Assembly: GCA_013821605.1 (NCBI GenBank)
Contig: JACDGP010000052.1
Span: forward strand, 1-34,955
DNA: 34,955 nt
From: Herpetosiphonaceae bacterium
GTDB lineage: Bacteria > Chloroflexota > Chloroflexia > Chloroflexales > Kallotenuaceae
Reading direction: 5' to 3'
The notes beneath the pieces were generated by a model. It was not told the origin of the DNA. It worked only from the letters and a program-made list of their open reading frames with translations, and searched no databases. Every line of letters starts with the position of its first letter. Positions within the stretch are counted from its first letter, which is position 1. The translations under genes and the position numbers were made by a program. This document shows positions 16,709 to 25,191 of the stretch, one piece after another.

Positions 16709-17369
16709 ATTGGTGGATCGCTTCACGAAATTCGGCCACTCCGAAATCAGGCCAAAAAATTGGGGTCATGTAGTATTCACTGTAAGCCGCCTGCCAGATC
16801 AAAAAGTTCGATAGGCGGAAATCGCCGCCCGTCCGAATAATCAAATCCGGGTCGGGCATATCATGGGTATACAAATGCTGCGAAATAGTATCTTCGGTGA
16901 TGTCCTCAGCAGTTGCACCCGCGCCGATCAACTCACGCACCGCATTCACGATATCGGCGCGACCGCCATAATTAAAAGCGACCGCCAGTGTGAGCAGCGT
17001 ATTGTGCTGCGTTAACTCAACCGCATCATGGATTTTTCGCTCCAAGCGCGGCGCGACGTTTTCAAAGCTCCCAAGATGCTTGATTTGTACGCCCTCGGCA
17101 TGGAGATTTGCGGTTTCGCGATCAATAAACTCGCCTAGAAGCATCATTAAGCCCCGTACTTCAGGGCCGGGACGCTTCCAGTTCTCAGTCGAGAAGGCGT
17201 AGATCGTGAGATAACGGACCCCCTGATCTTTGGCCTCGCGCACGATCCGCCGAACATTTTCGGTACCCTGACGGTGGCCTGCCAGCCGAGGCAGACCACG
17301 GCCTCTGGCCCACCGCCCATTGCCGTCCATGATGATTGCGATGTGCTGCGGCCCGGCCATCTCCTTCAA
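16650..17369 (-). CDS. uppS: Undecaprenyl diphosphate synthase (cis-prenyltransferase)
   Basis: Builds the C55 lipid carrier for cell-wall and surface glycans from farnesyl diphosphate and isopentenyl diphosphate. A 239-aa protein with HIAIIMDGNGRWA (catalytic Asp15), TIYAFSTENWKRP, LAVAFNYGGR and DLIIRTGGDFRLSNFLIWQ, all hallmark motifs. The start is TTG 17369, directly after the frr stop, with GGAAG 5 nt upstream; ATG 17360 is the alternative, but its AAGGAG would touch the start codon. It is part of the conserved rpsB-to-rseP cluster. Confidence 0.93.
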   Translation of the reverse strand: MKEMAGPQHIAIIMDGNGRWARGRGLPRLAGHRQGTENVRRIVREAKDQGVRYLTIYAFSTENWKRPGPEVRGLMMLLGEFIDRETANLHAEGVQIKHLGSFENVAPRLERKIHDAVELTQHNTLLTLAVAFNYGGRADIVNAVRELIGAGATAEDITEDTISQHLYTHDMPDPDLIIRTGGDFRLSNFLIWQAAYSEYYMTPIFWPDFGVAEFREAIHQYGHRERRFGALPEASPNIK

Positions 17370-17927
17370 TTAAACTTCCATGATATCGGCTTCCTTCGCG
17401 GAGCCAATATGATCCATCTCACGGGTGTAGCGGTCAGTCAACTCTTGGAGCTTTTCTTGACCCCGCTTCAGATCGTCGGCCGTAATCTGCTTGTCGGTTT
17501 CCAGCTTTTTGAGCTCGTTTTGGCTATCACGCCGCACGTTACGCAGCGCCACCTTTGACTCTTCGACAGCTTTTTTGACCTGCTTGGTCAAATCCTTGCG
17601 GCGTTGTTCGGTCAACTGTGGGATGACCAAGCGAATGACGCGTCCATCGTTCGTGGGATTAATCCCCAGGTCCGAGTTCTGGATCGCTTTTTCAATCGCC
17701 TTGAGTGCGCCCTGGTCCCAGGGTTGAATCACAAGCGAGCGTGCATCTGGAGCTGACACACTCCCAAGCTGGTTGATCGGCATCGAGGAGCCATAATACT
17801 CTGCATGAATCTGCTCAACCAGAGCGGGAGCGGCACGACCTGTACGAATACTACTCAGATGATGTCGTAGCGCATCAATCGACTTCTTCATCTTTGATTC
17901 AGCATCGTTCAGTGTTTCTTTGACCAC
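17370..17927 (-). CDS. frr: Ribosome recycling factor
   Basis: Dissociates post-termination ribosomes together with EF-G. 185 aa, exactly the usual length, from GTG 17927 with AAGGAG 7 nt upstream. Typical motifs: LSSIRTGRAAPALVE (residues about 25-39), LVIQPWD, IQNSDLGINPTNDG and the C-terminal coiled region DRYTREMDHIGSAKEADIMEV. It lies between pyrH and uppS, the common bacterial order. Confidence 0.95.
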   Translation of the reverse strand: MVKETLNDAESKMKKSIDALRHHLSSIRTGRAAPALVEQIHAEYYGSSMPINQLGSVSAPDARSLVIQPWDQGALKAIEKAIQNSDLGINPTNDGRVIRLVIPQLTEQRRKDLTKQVKKAVEESKVALRNVRRDSQNELKKLETDKQITADDLKRGQEKLQELTDRYTREMDHIGSAKEADIMEV

Positions 17928-17977
17928 GAGCAAACTCCTTTCACCTGCATACGCCGTCGTAAAGCATGCCCGCTACG

Positions 17978-18700
17978 TTACGCGCGCCGGAGCAGCGTAC
18001 CAATCTGCTCCCCATCGACAATACGAGCAGCGTTGCCGGGCACGAACATGTTAAAAACGACCATTGGAATGTCGTTATCATTGCAAAAGGTGAGCGCAGT
18101 ACTGTCCATAACTTTCAAGCTGCGACTGATGGCCTCGCTATAGCTTAAGACATCGAACTTTTGGGCAGAAGCATCACGACGTGGATCAGCATTATATACG
18201 CCGTCGACACCGTGTTTCGCCATCAAGATCACCTCAGCGCCAAGCTCGGCAGCCCGCAAGGCAGCCCCGGTATCCGTGGTGAAGTACGGATTGCCGGTAC
18301 CTCCGGCTAATAAGACGACCCGCCCCTTTTCCATATGGCGCAGCGCCCGCCGTCGTATAAAAGGCTCGGCGACCTCGGGCATTTGAATGGCAGTCATGGC
18401 CCGCGTAAAGATGCCGTGCTGCTCAAGCGCATCTTGTAGCGCCAGGGCGTTAATAATGGTCGCAAGCATACCGGCATAATGGGCCTGCGGGGCATCCATG
18501 CCACCGGCAATCGCCGGCGCACCACGCCAAATATTGCCACCGCCCAGCACAACGGCAAGCTGTACGCCGCGCTCCAAGACCAGTTGCATCTCCTTCGCCA
18601 GGTAGCCTACAACCACCGGATCGACGCCATAGCCTCGTTCACCAGCTAGCGCCTCGCCACTAAGCTTCAGGAGCACGCGTTTATATTTTGCTTCGCCCAT
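17978..18700 (-). CDS. pyrH: UMP kinase
   Basis: Phosphorylates UMP to UDP. A 240-aa amino-acid-kinase-fold protein with [12 protein letters not shown] (nucleotide loop), [32 protein letters not shown] and [10 protein letters not shown], all characteristic of bacterial hexameric PyrH. I start at ATG 18700 because the protein then begins [18 protein letters not shown] like its relatives. ATG 18715 is in frame but lies at the foot of a strong hairpin. Neither start has a clear Shine-Dalgarno sequence. Confidence 0.93.
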   Translation of the reverse strand: MGEAKYKRVLLKLSGEALAGERGYGVDPVVVGYLAKEMQLVLERGVQLAVVLGGGNIWRGAPAIAGGMDAPQAHYAGMLATIINALALQDALEQHGIFTRAMTAIQMPEVAEPFIRRRALRHMEKGRVVLLAGGTGNPYFTTDTGAALRAAELGAEVILMAKHGVDGVYNADPRRDASAQKFDVLSYSEAISRSLKVMDSTALTFCNDNDIPMVVFNMFVPGNAARIVDGEQIGTLLRRA

Positions 18701-18712
18701 AATAGCGGTAAG

Positions 18713-18745
18713 CATAGCGGGCCGAACAATGTTCGACCCGCTATA
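18713..18745 (-). promoter_or_regulatory. Strong RNA hairpin between tsf and pyrH
   Basis: Arms AGCGGGTCGAAC and GTTCGGCCCGCT with an ATT loop, extended by AT pairs to about 14 bp. The one imperfect position is a G-U pair in the minus-strand RNA but a C-A mismatch in the plus-strand sequence, so the structure fits the operon transcript. No T-run follows. It may be a processing site or a control element for pyrH. Confidence 0.55.
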
Positions 18746-18751
18746 TCAACC

Positions 18752-19276
18752 TTATTCCCCCACTTCGTAACGAACGAAGCGCCGCACCACAATGTTTTCA
18801 CGTGTTTTAGCAATTGTATCACGGACCATCTCGCCAATCGTTGAGCTTGGCTGCTTGATAAATGGCTGCTCAAGCAGCACATTCTCTTCATAAAACTTGG
18901 GTGACTTGGCCGCTTCTGCTTGCCCCGCAGTGTCCACGTCTTCCTTGGACAGATATGTAGGGTTGACCGCCGCAACGTGGAGTGCAATATCCTTGGCCAG
19001 CTGGACGAAGGCCTCGTTGCGACCAACGAAATCGGTCTCACAATTCAATTCAACCAGTGCGACAACCCGATTGCCGGGGTGTACATACGTCTCGATCCGG
19101 CCTTCACGCGCCTCACGTGTCCGCTTTTTATCGCCGATCTCACGCCCTTTTTCACGCAGGATATTAAGAGCCTGTTCCATATCGCCGTTGGCCTGCTCCA
19201 ACACTTTTTTGCATTCCATGGGCCCCGCGCCGGTTCGCTCGCGAAGCTCCTTAACCTGATCCATCGAAATCGCCAC
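18752..19276 (-). CDS. tsf: Translation elongation factor Ts (short form)
   Basis: GDP exchange factor for EF-Tu. A 174-aa protein. The N-terminal UBA-like domain has VKELRERTGAGPMECKKVL, and the core motif VALVELNCETDFVGRNEAF includes the TDFV element that contacts EF-Tu. The length is far below the E. coli protein (about 280 aa) and close to the compact Thermus-type form with a single core subdomain. GTG start with AGGAG 9 nt upstream. Its order after rpsB is conserved in bacteria. Confidence 0.94.
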   Translation of the reverse strand: MAISMDQVKELRERTGAGPMECKKVLEQANGDMEQALNILREKGREIGDKKRTREAREGRIETYVHPGNRVVALVELNCETDFVGRNEAFVQLAKDIALHVAAVNPTYLSKEDVDTAGQAEAAKSPKFYEENVLLEQPFIKQPSSTIGEMVRDTIAKTRENIVVRRFVRYEVGE

Positions 19277-19320
19277 TTGTTTGCTCTCCTGACAGCGCTG
19301 TGCGCCTGCTTAGATACATG

Positions 19321-19357
19321 AAAATGGGGCTGATCGGCAGCCTGCGCGATCGCCCCA
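19321..19357 (-). terminator. Hairpin with T-run between rpsB and tsf (possible partial terminator)
   Basis: On the minus strand TGGGGC-g-ATCG and CGAT-ca-GCCCCA pair around a 10-nt loop, followed by TTTTC. Bulges weaken the stem. It may lower tsf and downstream expression relative to rpsB, or serve in autoregulation. Confidence 0.45.
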
Positions 19358-19374
19358 CCGAAAAATACGACGTG

Positions 19375-20136
19375 TTACTCGGCGATGGCTTCCATCTGGT
19401 CGTCCTGGCCCTCGTAACGACCCTGGCGACGTTGGGCACCTTCGACTGCAGCATCACCCATCTTTTTGGCAATGAGCCGAATACCGCGAATTGCATCATC
19501 GTTGGAAGGGATCACATAATCAATCACGTCCGGGTTGCAATTGCTGTCGACCATCGCCACAATTGGGATACGGAGCTTTTGTGCTTCGGTCACCGCCAGT
19601 TCTTCACGATGGGGATCAACGATGAACAATGCGGCGGGTAAGCGGTCCATATTTTTCAAGCCGCCAAAGACGCGTAACAACTTTGTGATCTCGTCTTCCA
19701 GCCGCAACCCCTCAGCCTTGGTCAGCTTGGCAAAATCACCCCGGTCACGGCGTGCTTCCAGCTGCGCTAGATATTGCAGACGGGTCTTGATGGTCGTAAA
19801 GTTGGTCAGGGTCCCGCCCAGCCAGCGATTGGTCACATACAACTGGTTGGCGCGGGTCGCTTCTTCTTCGATAATGTCACTGGCCTGCTTTTTCGTGCCG
19901 ACGAACAAGACCTTCTGTCCACGGCTCACCAAATCAGCAATGAACTCATAGGCCTCTTGCACGGCCGGAATAGTTTGTACCAGATCGAGGATATGAATGC
20001 CATTACGCTCGGTAAAAATATAGGGGCGCATCTTTGGGTTCCACTTCTTGGTCTGGTGACCAAACTGGGCGCCCGCCTCTAATAACTCGCGCATCGATAT
20101 AACGCGTTGTTCGGTTTCTGCTTGTGCCTGTGCCAC
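19375..20136 (-). CDS. rpsB: 30S ribosomal protein S2
   Basis: A 253-aa protein of the small subunit. Clear S2 motifs: [57 protein letters not shown] and the C-terminal [13 protein letters not shown] and YVIPSNDDA. The start is GTG 20136, with GGGAG 9 nt upstream; the 15 open codons before it lie in the leader. It heads the long minus-strand operon that ends with queD. Confidence 0.95.
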   Translation of the reverse strand: MAQAQAETEQRVISMRELLEAGAQFGHQTKKWNPKMRPYIFTERNGIHILDLVQTIPAVQEAYEFIADLVSRGQKVLFVGTKKQASDIIEEEATRANQLYVTNRWLGGTLTNFTTIKTRLQYLAQLEARRDRGDFAKLTKAEGLRLEDEITKLLRVFGGLKNMDRLPAALFIVDPHREELAVTEAQKLRIPIVAMVDSNCNPDVIDYVIPSNDDAIRGIRLIAKKMGDAAVEGAQRRQGRYEGQDDQMEAIAE

Positions 20137-20243
20137 TGTGTTTCGCTCCCTTATAAGGTATCTATCCGCCAACCAGTTCATTCAGCCGGTGTGTACCGAT
20201 ACGACGGCAGGGATCCACCGCTGTCCCCGGTTGTGTGTATTAC

Positions 20244-20256
20244 GGTGCATTGCACC
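20244..20256 (-). promoter_or_regulatory. Short perfect palindrome at the rpsB start site
   Basis: GGTGCA-a-TGCACC (minus strand) lies 7-20 nt downstream of the -10 element, overlapping the predicted +1. It could be an operator or the first hairpin of an S2-binding leader. Confidence 0.35.
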
Positions 20257-20263
20257 ATGTGGA

Positions 20264-20292
20264 AGTATAGCATAGGGACAAGCCGAAGGCAA
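20264..20292 (-). promoter_or_regulatory. Promoter of the rpsB operon
   Basis: On the minus strand TTGCCT (20287-20292), 17 bp, TATACT (20264-20269). The predicted leader is about 120 nt, long enough for the S2 autoregulatory structure known in other bacteria, though I cannot fold it here. Confidence 0.7.
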
Positions 20293-20306
20293 AGCACCCG
20301 AGTGCT
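20293..20306 (-). terminator. Weak hairpin after the prolyl oligopeptidase gene
   Basis: AGCAC-tcgg-GTGCT followed by TTT lies 7 nt past the stop codon and touches the rpsB -35 element. The stem is only 5 bp, so termination may be partial. Confidence 0.3.
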
Positions 20307-20312
20307 CATGAA

Positions 20313-22391
20313 TTACAGTGCAATCCCCAGTTGATCAACCAAAAACACGAACACATCTGCGTCCTCGGCAATCCGCTCATTGAGCGCCGTACCCATACCA
20401 TGGCCGGCACTCGCGCTTGTCCGCAGCAGCACCGGTCGGCCAGAGGTCGTCGCCGCTTGTAGGCGGGCCGTCATGCGGCGCGAGTTGGCCGGATTAACGC
20501 GCCCATCATTCTCGCCGGCGACAAACATCACAGCGGGATAGGCGGTGCCATCAACAACCCGATGAAATGGTGAGTACCCGTACAACGTTTCAAACTGCTC
20601 GCGGTTCTGAACCGTCCCAAACTCGGTGACGTTGAATGCACCATTTGGATCAAGTTCGACTCGTAGCATATCGTAGATGCCAACGAACGCGATGACGGCC
20701 CTGAATAAATCGGGACGTTGCGTGAGCGCCGCGCCCATTAACAAGCCACCGTTGCTACCGCCCTCGATCGCCAATTTCGCGGGTTGGGTATAGCCAATGT
20801 CGATCAAGTGCTCGGCGCTAGCGATAAAATCATCAAACACCGTCTGTTTTCTGGTCAGCTTGCCTGCGAGATGCCAATCCTCGCCATACTCACCGCCACC
20901 ACGCAAATTAGCGATCACATACACGCCGCCATAATCCAGCCAGAGCCGCCGTCGTACACTAAACGTGGGAGTAAGGCTGATGCCATAGCCGCCGTAGCCA
21001 TACAAAATCGTCGGATTGGTGCCATCCAGCGCAAGGCCTTTGCGGTGCATGATATTGAGCGGGACCTGTGTGCCATCCTGGGAGGTTGCAAACGCGCGTG
21101 TGACCTCCACATCACTGAAATCGGCGGGCGATGTGACAATGAGTGCAGTTTTGACCGGCTCTTCATCAGCGGGATCGAAGCGATACCAGGCAGGTGGCGT
21201 GATAAAGCTGGTGCTGCGAAACACAATGGTATCGTTATCAAGGTGGAGCACCTGCCCAATCGATGAGACCGGCTCCAGTGGGAGCACAGCTTGATCGTTG
21301 CCATCGTACCCGTACACATGAATGTGCGACGGACCACCGGTCAGTTCCGTTACGTAAAGTCGCGATGCCGTTGGCGTAAAGCTTTGGATCGTATCCTCGC
21401 CCTGCACGATCACCGTTTCGGCGTGTGCAAGATCGGGTGTAGCGAGTGGCAGACGCAGCACCATACCGCGTGGGGCGTTCTTCCGCGATAGGAGGTACAA
21501 CGCATCATCCGCGCCAAACTCAACGTGCGTCATCTGATCCTCGAAGCGTGTCATTTGGCTCCAACGTCCCGCATGATCACGCAGAAAATGGGCATATTCG
21601 CCACCATCACCATGCGCTACCGTCGCAAGCAGATAGCGATAATCCTCCGAAGGACGCAGCTCCACTTCGGCAATGCGTGGAAATTCCCGTCCAATTTCGT
21701 ACGTATCTTGCTCCGTGGGCGTGCCAAGCCGGTGAAAATACACCTGTTGGAAGAAGTTGCGATCCTCCGGAGGTCGCTCGTCACCGCGCGGGTACCGGGT
21801 ATAGAAAAAGCCGGTGCCGTCCGCGTTCCACGCCATATCACCGCCGGCCGTGGGATAGGTCACACGCGCAATCAGATCACCAACTTCGCGGCCAGTGGCG
21901 GTCTCATACAGGTGCAGCGTGCCTTCCTCGCTGCCATTCTCCGACAGCGATACGGCAACGATACTGCCGTCGCGCGATGGCACATAAAAGTCGATCGTGG
22001 TATTACCGCTGGGATCAAGTGCGGCTGGATCAAGGATCACGCGCTCAGAAGCGAGATCGTCCATTGATTGGAGCGTAACGAGCAGCGGTTGTTCCTTGGG
22101 TGGCTGAAACTTGATCGCAAAGAGCGTCGTGCCACGCTTGGTCAGCACATAGTAATCCGCCGAACTGGCGGTATATAACTCGTGCAAGTGCTGATGGACA
22201 GATGCACGGGCCGGGATAGCATCTAAAACCGTGCGCGTATAGCGATTCTGAGCAGCGGTCCATTCCCGCACTGCAGGATCATCGGCATCCTCTAGCCAAC
22301 GATACTCATCGACCACCGTGCTGCCATGGTAGGTATCGGTCACGGGCCGTTTCGACGTTGGCGGGAATGTCTGCTTGTTCGATGTAGTCAT
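20313..22391 (-). CDS. Prolyl oligopeptidase family serine peptidase (S9A)
   Basis: A 692-aa cytosolic-type peptidase without a signal peptide that cleaves short peptides after proline. The N-terminal entry PVTDTYHGSTVVDEYRWLED is the usual S9A start, followed by a beta-propeller (about 75-410). The alpha/beta-hydrolase domain holds the triad Ser546 in EGGSNGGLLMG, Asp629 in AGENDGRV and His664 in SAGHGMG. FGYGGYG-type and NLRGGGEYGE oxyanion motifs are intact. GGAGG lies 6 nt before the ATG. It is transcribed alone. Confidence 0.93.
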   Translation of the reverse strand: MTTSNKQTFPPTSKRPVTDTYHGSTVVDEYRWLEDADDPAVREWTAAQNRYTRTVLDAIPARASVHQHLHELYTASSADYYVLTKRGTTLFAIKFQPPKEQPLLVTLQSMDDLASERVILDPAALDPSGNTTIDFYVPSRDGSIVAVSLSENGSEEGTLHLYETATGREVGDLIARVTYPTAGGDMAWNADGTGFFYTRYPRGDERPPEDRNFFQQVYFHRLGTPTEQDTYEIGREFPRIAEVELRPSEDYRYLLATVAHGDGGEYAHFLRDHAGRWSQMTRFEDQMTHVEFGADDALYLLSRKNAPRGMVLRLPLATPDLAHAETVIVQGEDTIQSFTPTASRLYVTELTGGPSHIHVYGYDGNDQAVLPLEPVSSIGQVLHLDNDTIVFRSTSFITPPAWYRFDPADEEPVKTALIVTSPADFSDVEVTRAFATSQDGTQVPLNIMHRKGLALDGTNPTILYGYGGYGISLTPTFSVRRRLWLDYGGVYVIANLRGGGEYGEDWHLAGKLTRKQTVFDDFIASAEHLIDIGYTQPAKLAIEGGSNGGLLMGAALTQRPDLFRAVIAFVGIYDMLRVELDPNGAFNVTEFGTVQNREQFETLYGYSPFHRVVDGTAYPAVMFVAGENDGRVNPANSRRMTARLQAATTSGRPVLLRTSASAGHGMGTALNERIAEDADVFVFLVDQLGIAL

Positions 22392-22431
22392 ATGTAACCT
22401 CCGCTAGAATGGGGCTCTATGGACATAAATC

Positions 22432-22457
22432 GCCCCTGGTCAACTTCGGCCAGGGGC
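22432..22457 (-). terminator. Stem-loop after the small broken membrane gene
   Basis: GCCCCTGG and CCAGGGGC pair around a 10-nt loop, followed on the minus strand by GATTTATG. The T-run is poor, but the place, 25 nt after the stop of the small ORF, suits a terminator. Confidence 0.5.
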
Positions 22458-22481
22458 ATTGTTGCTTACCGGTATGTCGGA

Positions 22482-22688
22482 TTAGTGCTGCCGCGGTCGG
22501 CGCCTGTAGAGACTGCCCGTGATGCAACTAAACACAACCCCTACCATTGCCGTTACCGTCGCCCGTTCGGGCATCTGGATTCCGATCTGCCGTGAACAGA
22601 TGACGAAGATCTCGAATATGAGTGCCGACTCAAAGACCAGCAATAATCCCGGGAGGATAATCTAGCGCAGCCAACCGTGGGTACGCAT
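22482..22688 (-). pseudogene. Small two-helix membrane protein interrupted by TAG at codon 9
   Basis: A 69-codon reading frame begins MRTHGWLR, meets TAG at 22662-22664, then continues in the same frame for 59 sense codons to a TAA. The part after TAG has two hydrophobic segments (IILPGLLLVFESALIFEIF and VTAMVGVVFSCITGSLY) and a basic tail RRRPRQH, a plausible small membrane protein. The ATG has AGGAG 6 nt upstream, a TATAAT lies about 36 nt before it, and a stem-loop follows. Expression signals are therefore intact while the frame is cut. It could be a recent nonsense mutation, a sequencing error, or translation from a later non-ATG start. Family unknown. Confidence 0.6.
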
Positions 22689-22723
22689 GTAGTACTCCTG
22701 CTCGTGCCTCATTGCATGACGAC

Positions 22724-22729
22724 ATTATA
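22724..22729 (-). promoter_or_regulatory. -10 element TATAAT before the small membrane gene
   Basis: A perfect TATAAT hexamer on the minus strand. I found no good -35 at 16-18 bp, so activity is uncertain. Confidence 0.4.
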
Positions 22730-22882
22730 CTCTCTCCATAGGAGCGCCGCGAGTGACACAGCAATCATGAGTTTGGCATGCCATTCAGCGGGGCTACGGC
22801 AGCTAATTCTTCGGCAAGTTCATCAGGCGAGTAATTAACATAGGCCGCACCGCGAGTGCGTGGTGAGTGTACGTTCTGCCAT

Positions 22883-24137
22883 CTATCTCCTGTAAAGTAC
22901 CCGATGGATATGATCAATGGCTTGAGCCGTACCATGCTCCATCTGGATCTGCGCACCCAGTTGCGTCGCACGCTCGTGCATCAGTGGATTATGTACCGTT
23001 CGTTCAATGGCATCGGCCAACCCGACCGCTGTAAGCTTTGGGCGTGGCAGTGGTCGCGGCCCAACGCCCAGTGCTGCCACACGATGCCCCCAGAAAGCCT
23101 GATCGAAGCCGAACGGCACGATGATCGATGGGACGCCGCTCCACAATGCCGCCCCGGTTGTGCCTGCACCACCATGGTGAACAATTGCTGCCATTTGGGG
23201 AAAAAGCCACTGATGGAGAACGCTGTCTGCAAAGAACACACGCTCGGAAGATTGGCTTGTGCCATCAAGTGCACCCCATCCCCCTGCCAGAATACCGCGT
23301 TGCCCACTTTGGGTGAGGGCTTCGATCACGAGTGCTGTCGTCTTCTGTGGGTCTCGCGACATCATACTCCCAAAACCAATGTAAACGGGGCGTGGGCCTG
23401 CCGCGAGAAACGCGGAAAGTTCTTCTGTCGGCTGCCATCCCGCCGGTGGAGGGAGAAACCAATATCCCGTCACTTGATGATTAGCAGGCCAATCGTCGGG
23501 TCGAGGCACCACGTGAGGGCTTTAGGCGTACAGTCGCAACAACTCATGCTCTCGGATGTGCCGAAGCGGACCGATCAACGAATAGGGCGGTAAGTCGAGC
23601 ACTTGCGTGCGTATCCGGTTGGTAGTGGTCCGAAACAATTGCCAAAATACCTGCTCAAACACAACATGCGTCAGCCGGTTGACTGCGCCGCCAAGTCGAA
23701 GCCGCGGTGGTGCTACCGGGGACGGGGAGGCACATGTAGGTGTGACCGTCTGCATGGCAGCCTCGATAAAAGGTACACCTAGTTTCTCCGCCACACTATA
23801 ACCCGCCGGACCAACGCCGATCACCATGCCGTTCCTTGCATGCCTGCCAAGTATCACGAGCGACGTCATCTATGATTGGGAGCATCTCATTACGGAGGCT
23901 CCGTAAATTTCGCACGACGTTCCCAGATTGAGCCAGTGTCTTAATGCGTTCGTTGAGGTACGCTTGCAAATCTACACCAACCGGACAGAACTCGACCTCA
24001 TAGTCATGCACCAGGGGTGCAAAATTAGGAGGAGCAACCAACCGCACATGATGACCAACAAAGCGTAGGGCGCGCGCAAGGGCCAGGTATGGCTGTACAT
24101 CACCGCGCGATCCATAACTGAGAAGCGTTATATCCAT
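22883..24137 (-). pseudogene. Glycosyltransferase (MGT / family 1-28 type) broken by a frameshift and a stop codon
   Basis: The three open pieces together would make a normal protein of about 418 aa. Piece one (from ATG 24137) starts MDITLLSYGSRGDVQPYLAL, the usual N-terminus of macrolide- or sterol-type glycosyltransferases. Near 23828-23845 the match passes to another frame, which continues VIGVGPAGYSVAEKLGVPF. That frame reaches TAA at 23522-23524 and then continues in the same frame with SPHVVPRPDDW. The donor-binding end GFGSM and HHGGAGTTGAALWSGVPSIIVP is intact, including the acceptor-histidine signature. Its ribosome-binding site is weak. The sugar and acceptor are unknown. As read, it cannot make a full enzyme. 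Confidence 0.82.
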
Positions 24138-24454
24138 TCCAGTAACCCTTTTGTTTCACCTACGCAGGGCATACAGATTGCTAAGGGTAGAGGTCACCGG
24201 CACTTTGTTCAATTTATCACAATCGCTCGAATATATCAAGTGACAAACTTCACAAGCCTCGGAAGAGCCGTTGTGTATTCCCGCAGGCTACCTGAGCGCC
24301 GCGCCCCCCGAAACAGCGCATCCCATGCACGATTCATGCACGCTATACAGCACCGCGGTGAGGAGCACCAGTACCATCAGTTCCTCAAGCCGGGGTTTAC
24401 GCCCTACCTACAAAACTAGTCTCAGTCTAGGGGCCTTTCATCGTCAGAAACCGC
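24138..24454. other. Intergenic stretch upstream of the broken glycosyltransferase
   Basis: Apart from the promoter listed separately I see no gene here. The open plus-strand frame from 24271 has low-complexity Ser/Thr content with no family pattern until the PIN-like part begins. Confidence 0.4.
24211..24239 (-). promoter_or_regulatory. Candidate promoter of the broken glycosyltransferase
   Basis: On the minus strand TTGATA (24234-24239), 17 bp, TAAATT (24211-24216), in an AT-rich stretch about 70 nt before the ATG. Confidence 0.4.
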
Positions 24455-24732
24455 ATGCTCATCCAGCCTGTGACTGTACAGATTGCCGACACGGTTGTGT
24501 TTGGAATCGTCTATACCCCCAAAGGGGCTACAAGCAGCCTAAGGCCGCTATTCGTGATGCCCTATTGCCCCTGCTTGAACTTCCTAACATCATTCTGCCT
24601 CGTAAACGCCCCTTTCGTCAGCTCTTTAGCTATTATGTCGACCTCAATATCTCGTTTGCGGATGCCCACCATGCCGTCCTGATGGGAGAACTACAGCTAA
24701 CGACGATCTACAGCTTCGACCGAGATGTTGAC
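24455..24732 (+). pseudogene. PIN-domain (VapC-like) toxin remnant, frameshifted
   Basis: One frame gives QIADTVVFGIVYTPKG and then, after a shift near 24523 at a C5A3G4 run, another gives GYKQPKAAIRDALLPLLELP followed by FADAHHAVLM and YSFDRDVD. Together they match the second half of PIN-domain RNases, including the conserved Asp in the FADA motif and the terminal FDRD. The N-terminal part with the first catalytic Asp is missing and no antitoxin gene is visible. Probably a dead toxin-antitoxin fragment. Confidence 0.55.
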
Positions 24733-24854
24733 CCAGGATGCTCGTCGCGACCTCATGGCGATCAAGCCACGGATCTATCGTTTGTACGGCTCATTGCCGC
24801 CCTAATAAGTATGCTGCTAGCGATCCTGTATCTAACTGATAGCGTCGCATGAAG

Positions 24855-25146
24855 CTAGAGCGATTCTAAGGGCGGCGTGGGTATGCTCTCACGACGCATC
24901 TGCTCAAGGCTAGCTAGCATTGCATCCCCATCAAGCTCACCCCATACTCCCCGGTAGACCAGCCACACATAGGCCAAGCATGATGCGATCAGTAAGCGCG
25001 AGGTGGGCACGCTGGGAGCCAGCCAAGCCGCAAATGGGGGCGCTCAAGGTGTTGAAATGGCGTTCGCAATGCCCAGTCGGCTGGGGGTGAAAGAATTGCA
25101 TCAAGCCCTGCTTTATGGCACGATAGCGATGGTACGTGTCACTCAT
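24855..25146 (-). pseudogene. Transposase remnant with internal deletion
   Basis: ATG 25146, with GGAGGAG upstream, opens a frame beginning MSDTYHRYRAIKQGLMQFFH, which resembles the N-terminus of IS4-superfamily (IS701-like) transposases common in Chloroflexi. After about residue 49 the likeness moves to another frame, LLIASCLAYVWLVYRGV, which resembles the C-terminal segment of such transposases. The catalytic middle part is therefore gone, joined out of frame near 24995-25000. The family call is from memory of the pattern. Confidence 0.5.
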
Positions 25147-25191
25147 GGTGCTCCTCCAGACTGAAAGGTCGTAATCACGGAAGAGCATACC
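24880..25191. mobile_element. MITE-like insertion element with 10-bp terminal inverted repeats
   Basis: GGTATGCTCT at 24880-24889 is repeated in inverted orientation at 25182-25191, enclosing 312 bp that contain the transposase remnant. I see no clear target-site duplication at the ends. The simplest reading is an internally deleted IS that can move only with a transposase supplied from elsewhere. Confidence 0.45.

Noticed and set aside
21446-22078. 210-aa plus-strand frame
   Set aside because: Antisense shadow of the prolyl oligopeptidase gene.
24271-24454. N-terminal part of the 193-aa plus-strand frame
   Set aside because: Low-complexity sequence without PIN-domain likeness; the real similarity begins later and in another frame.
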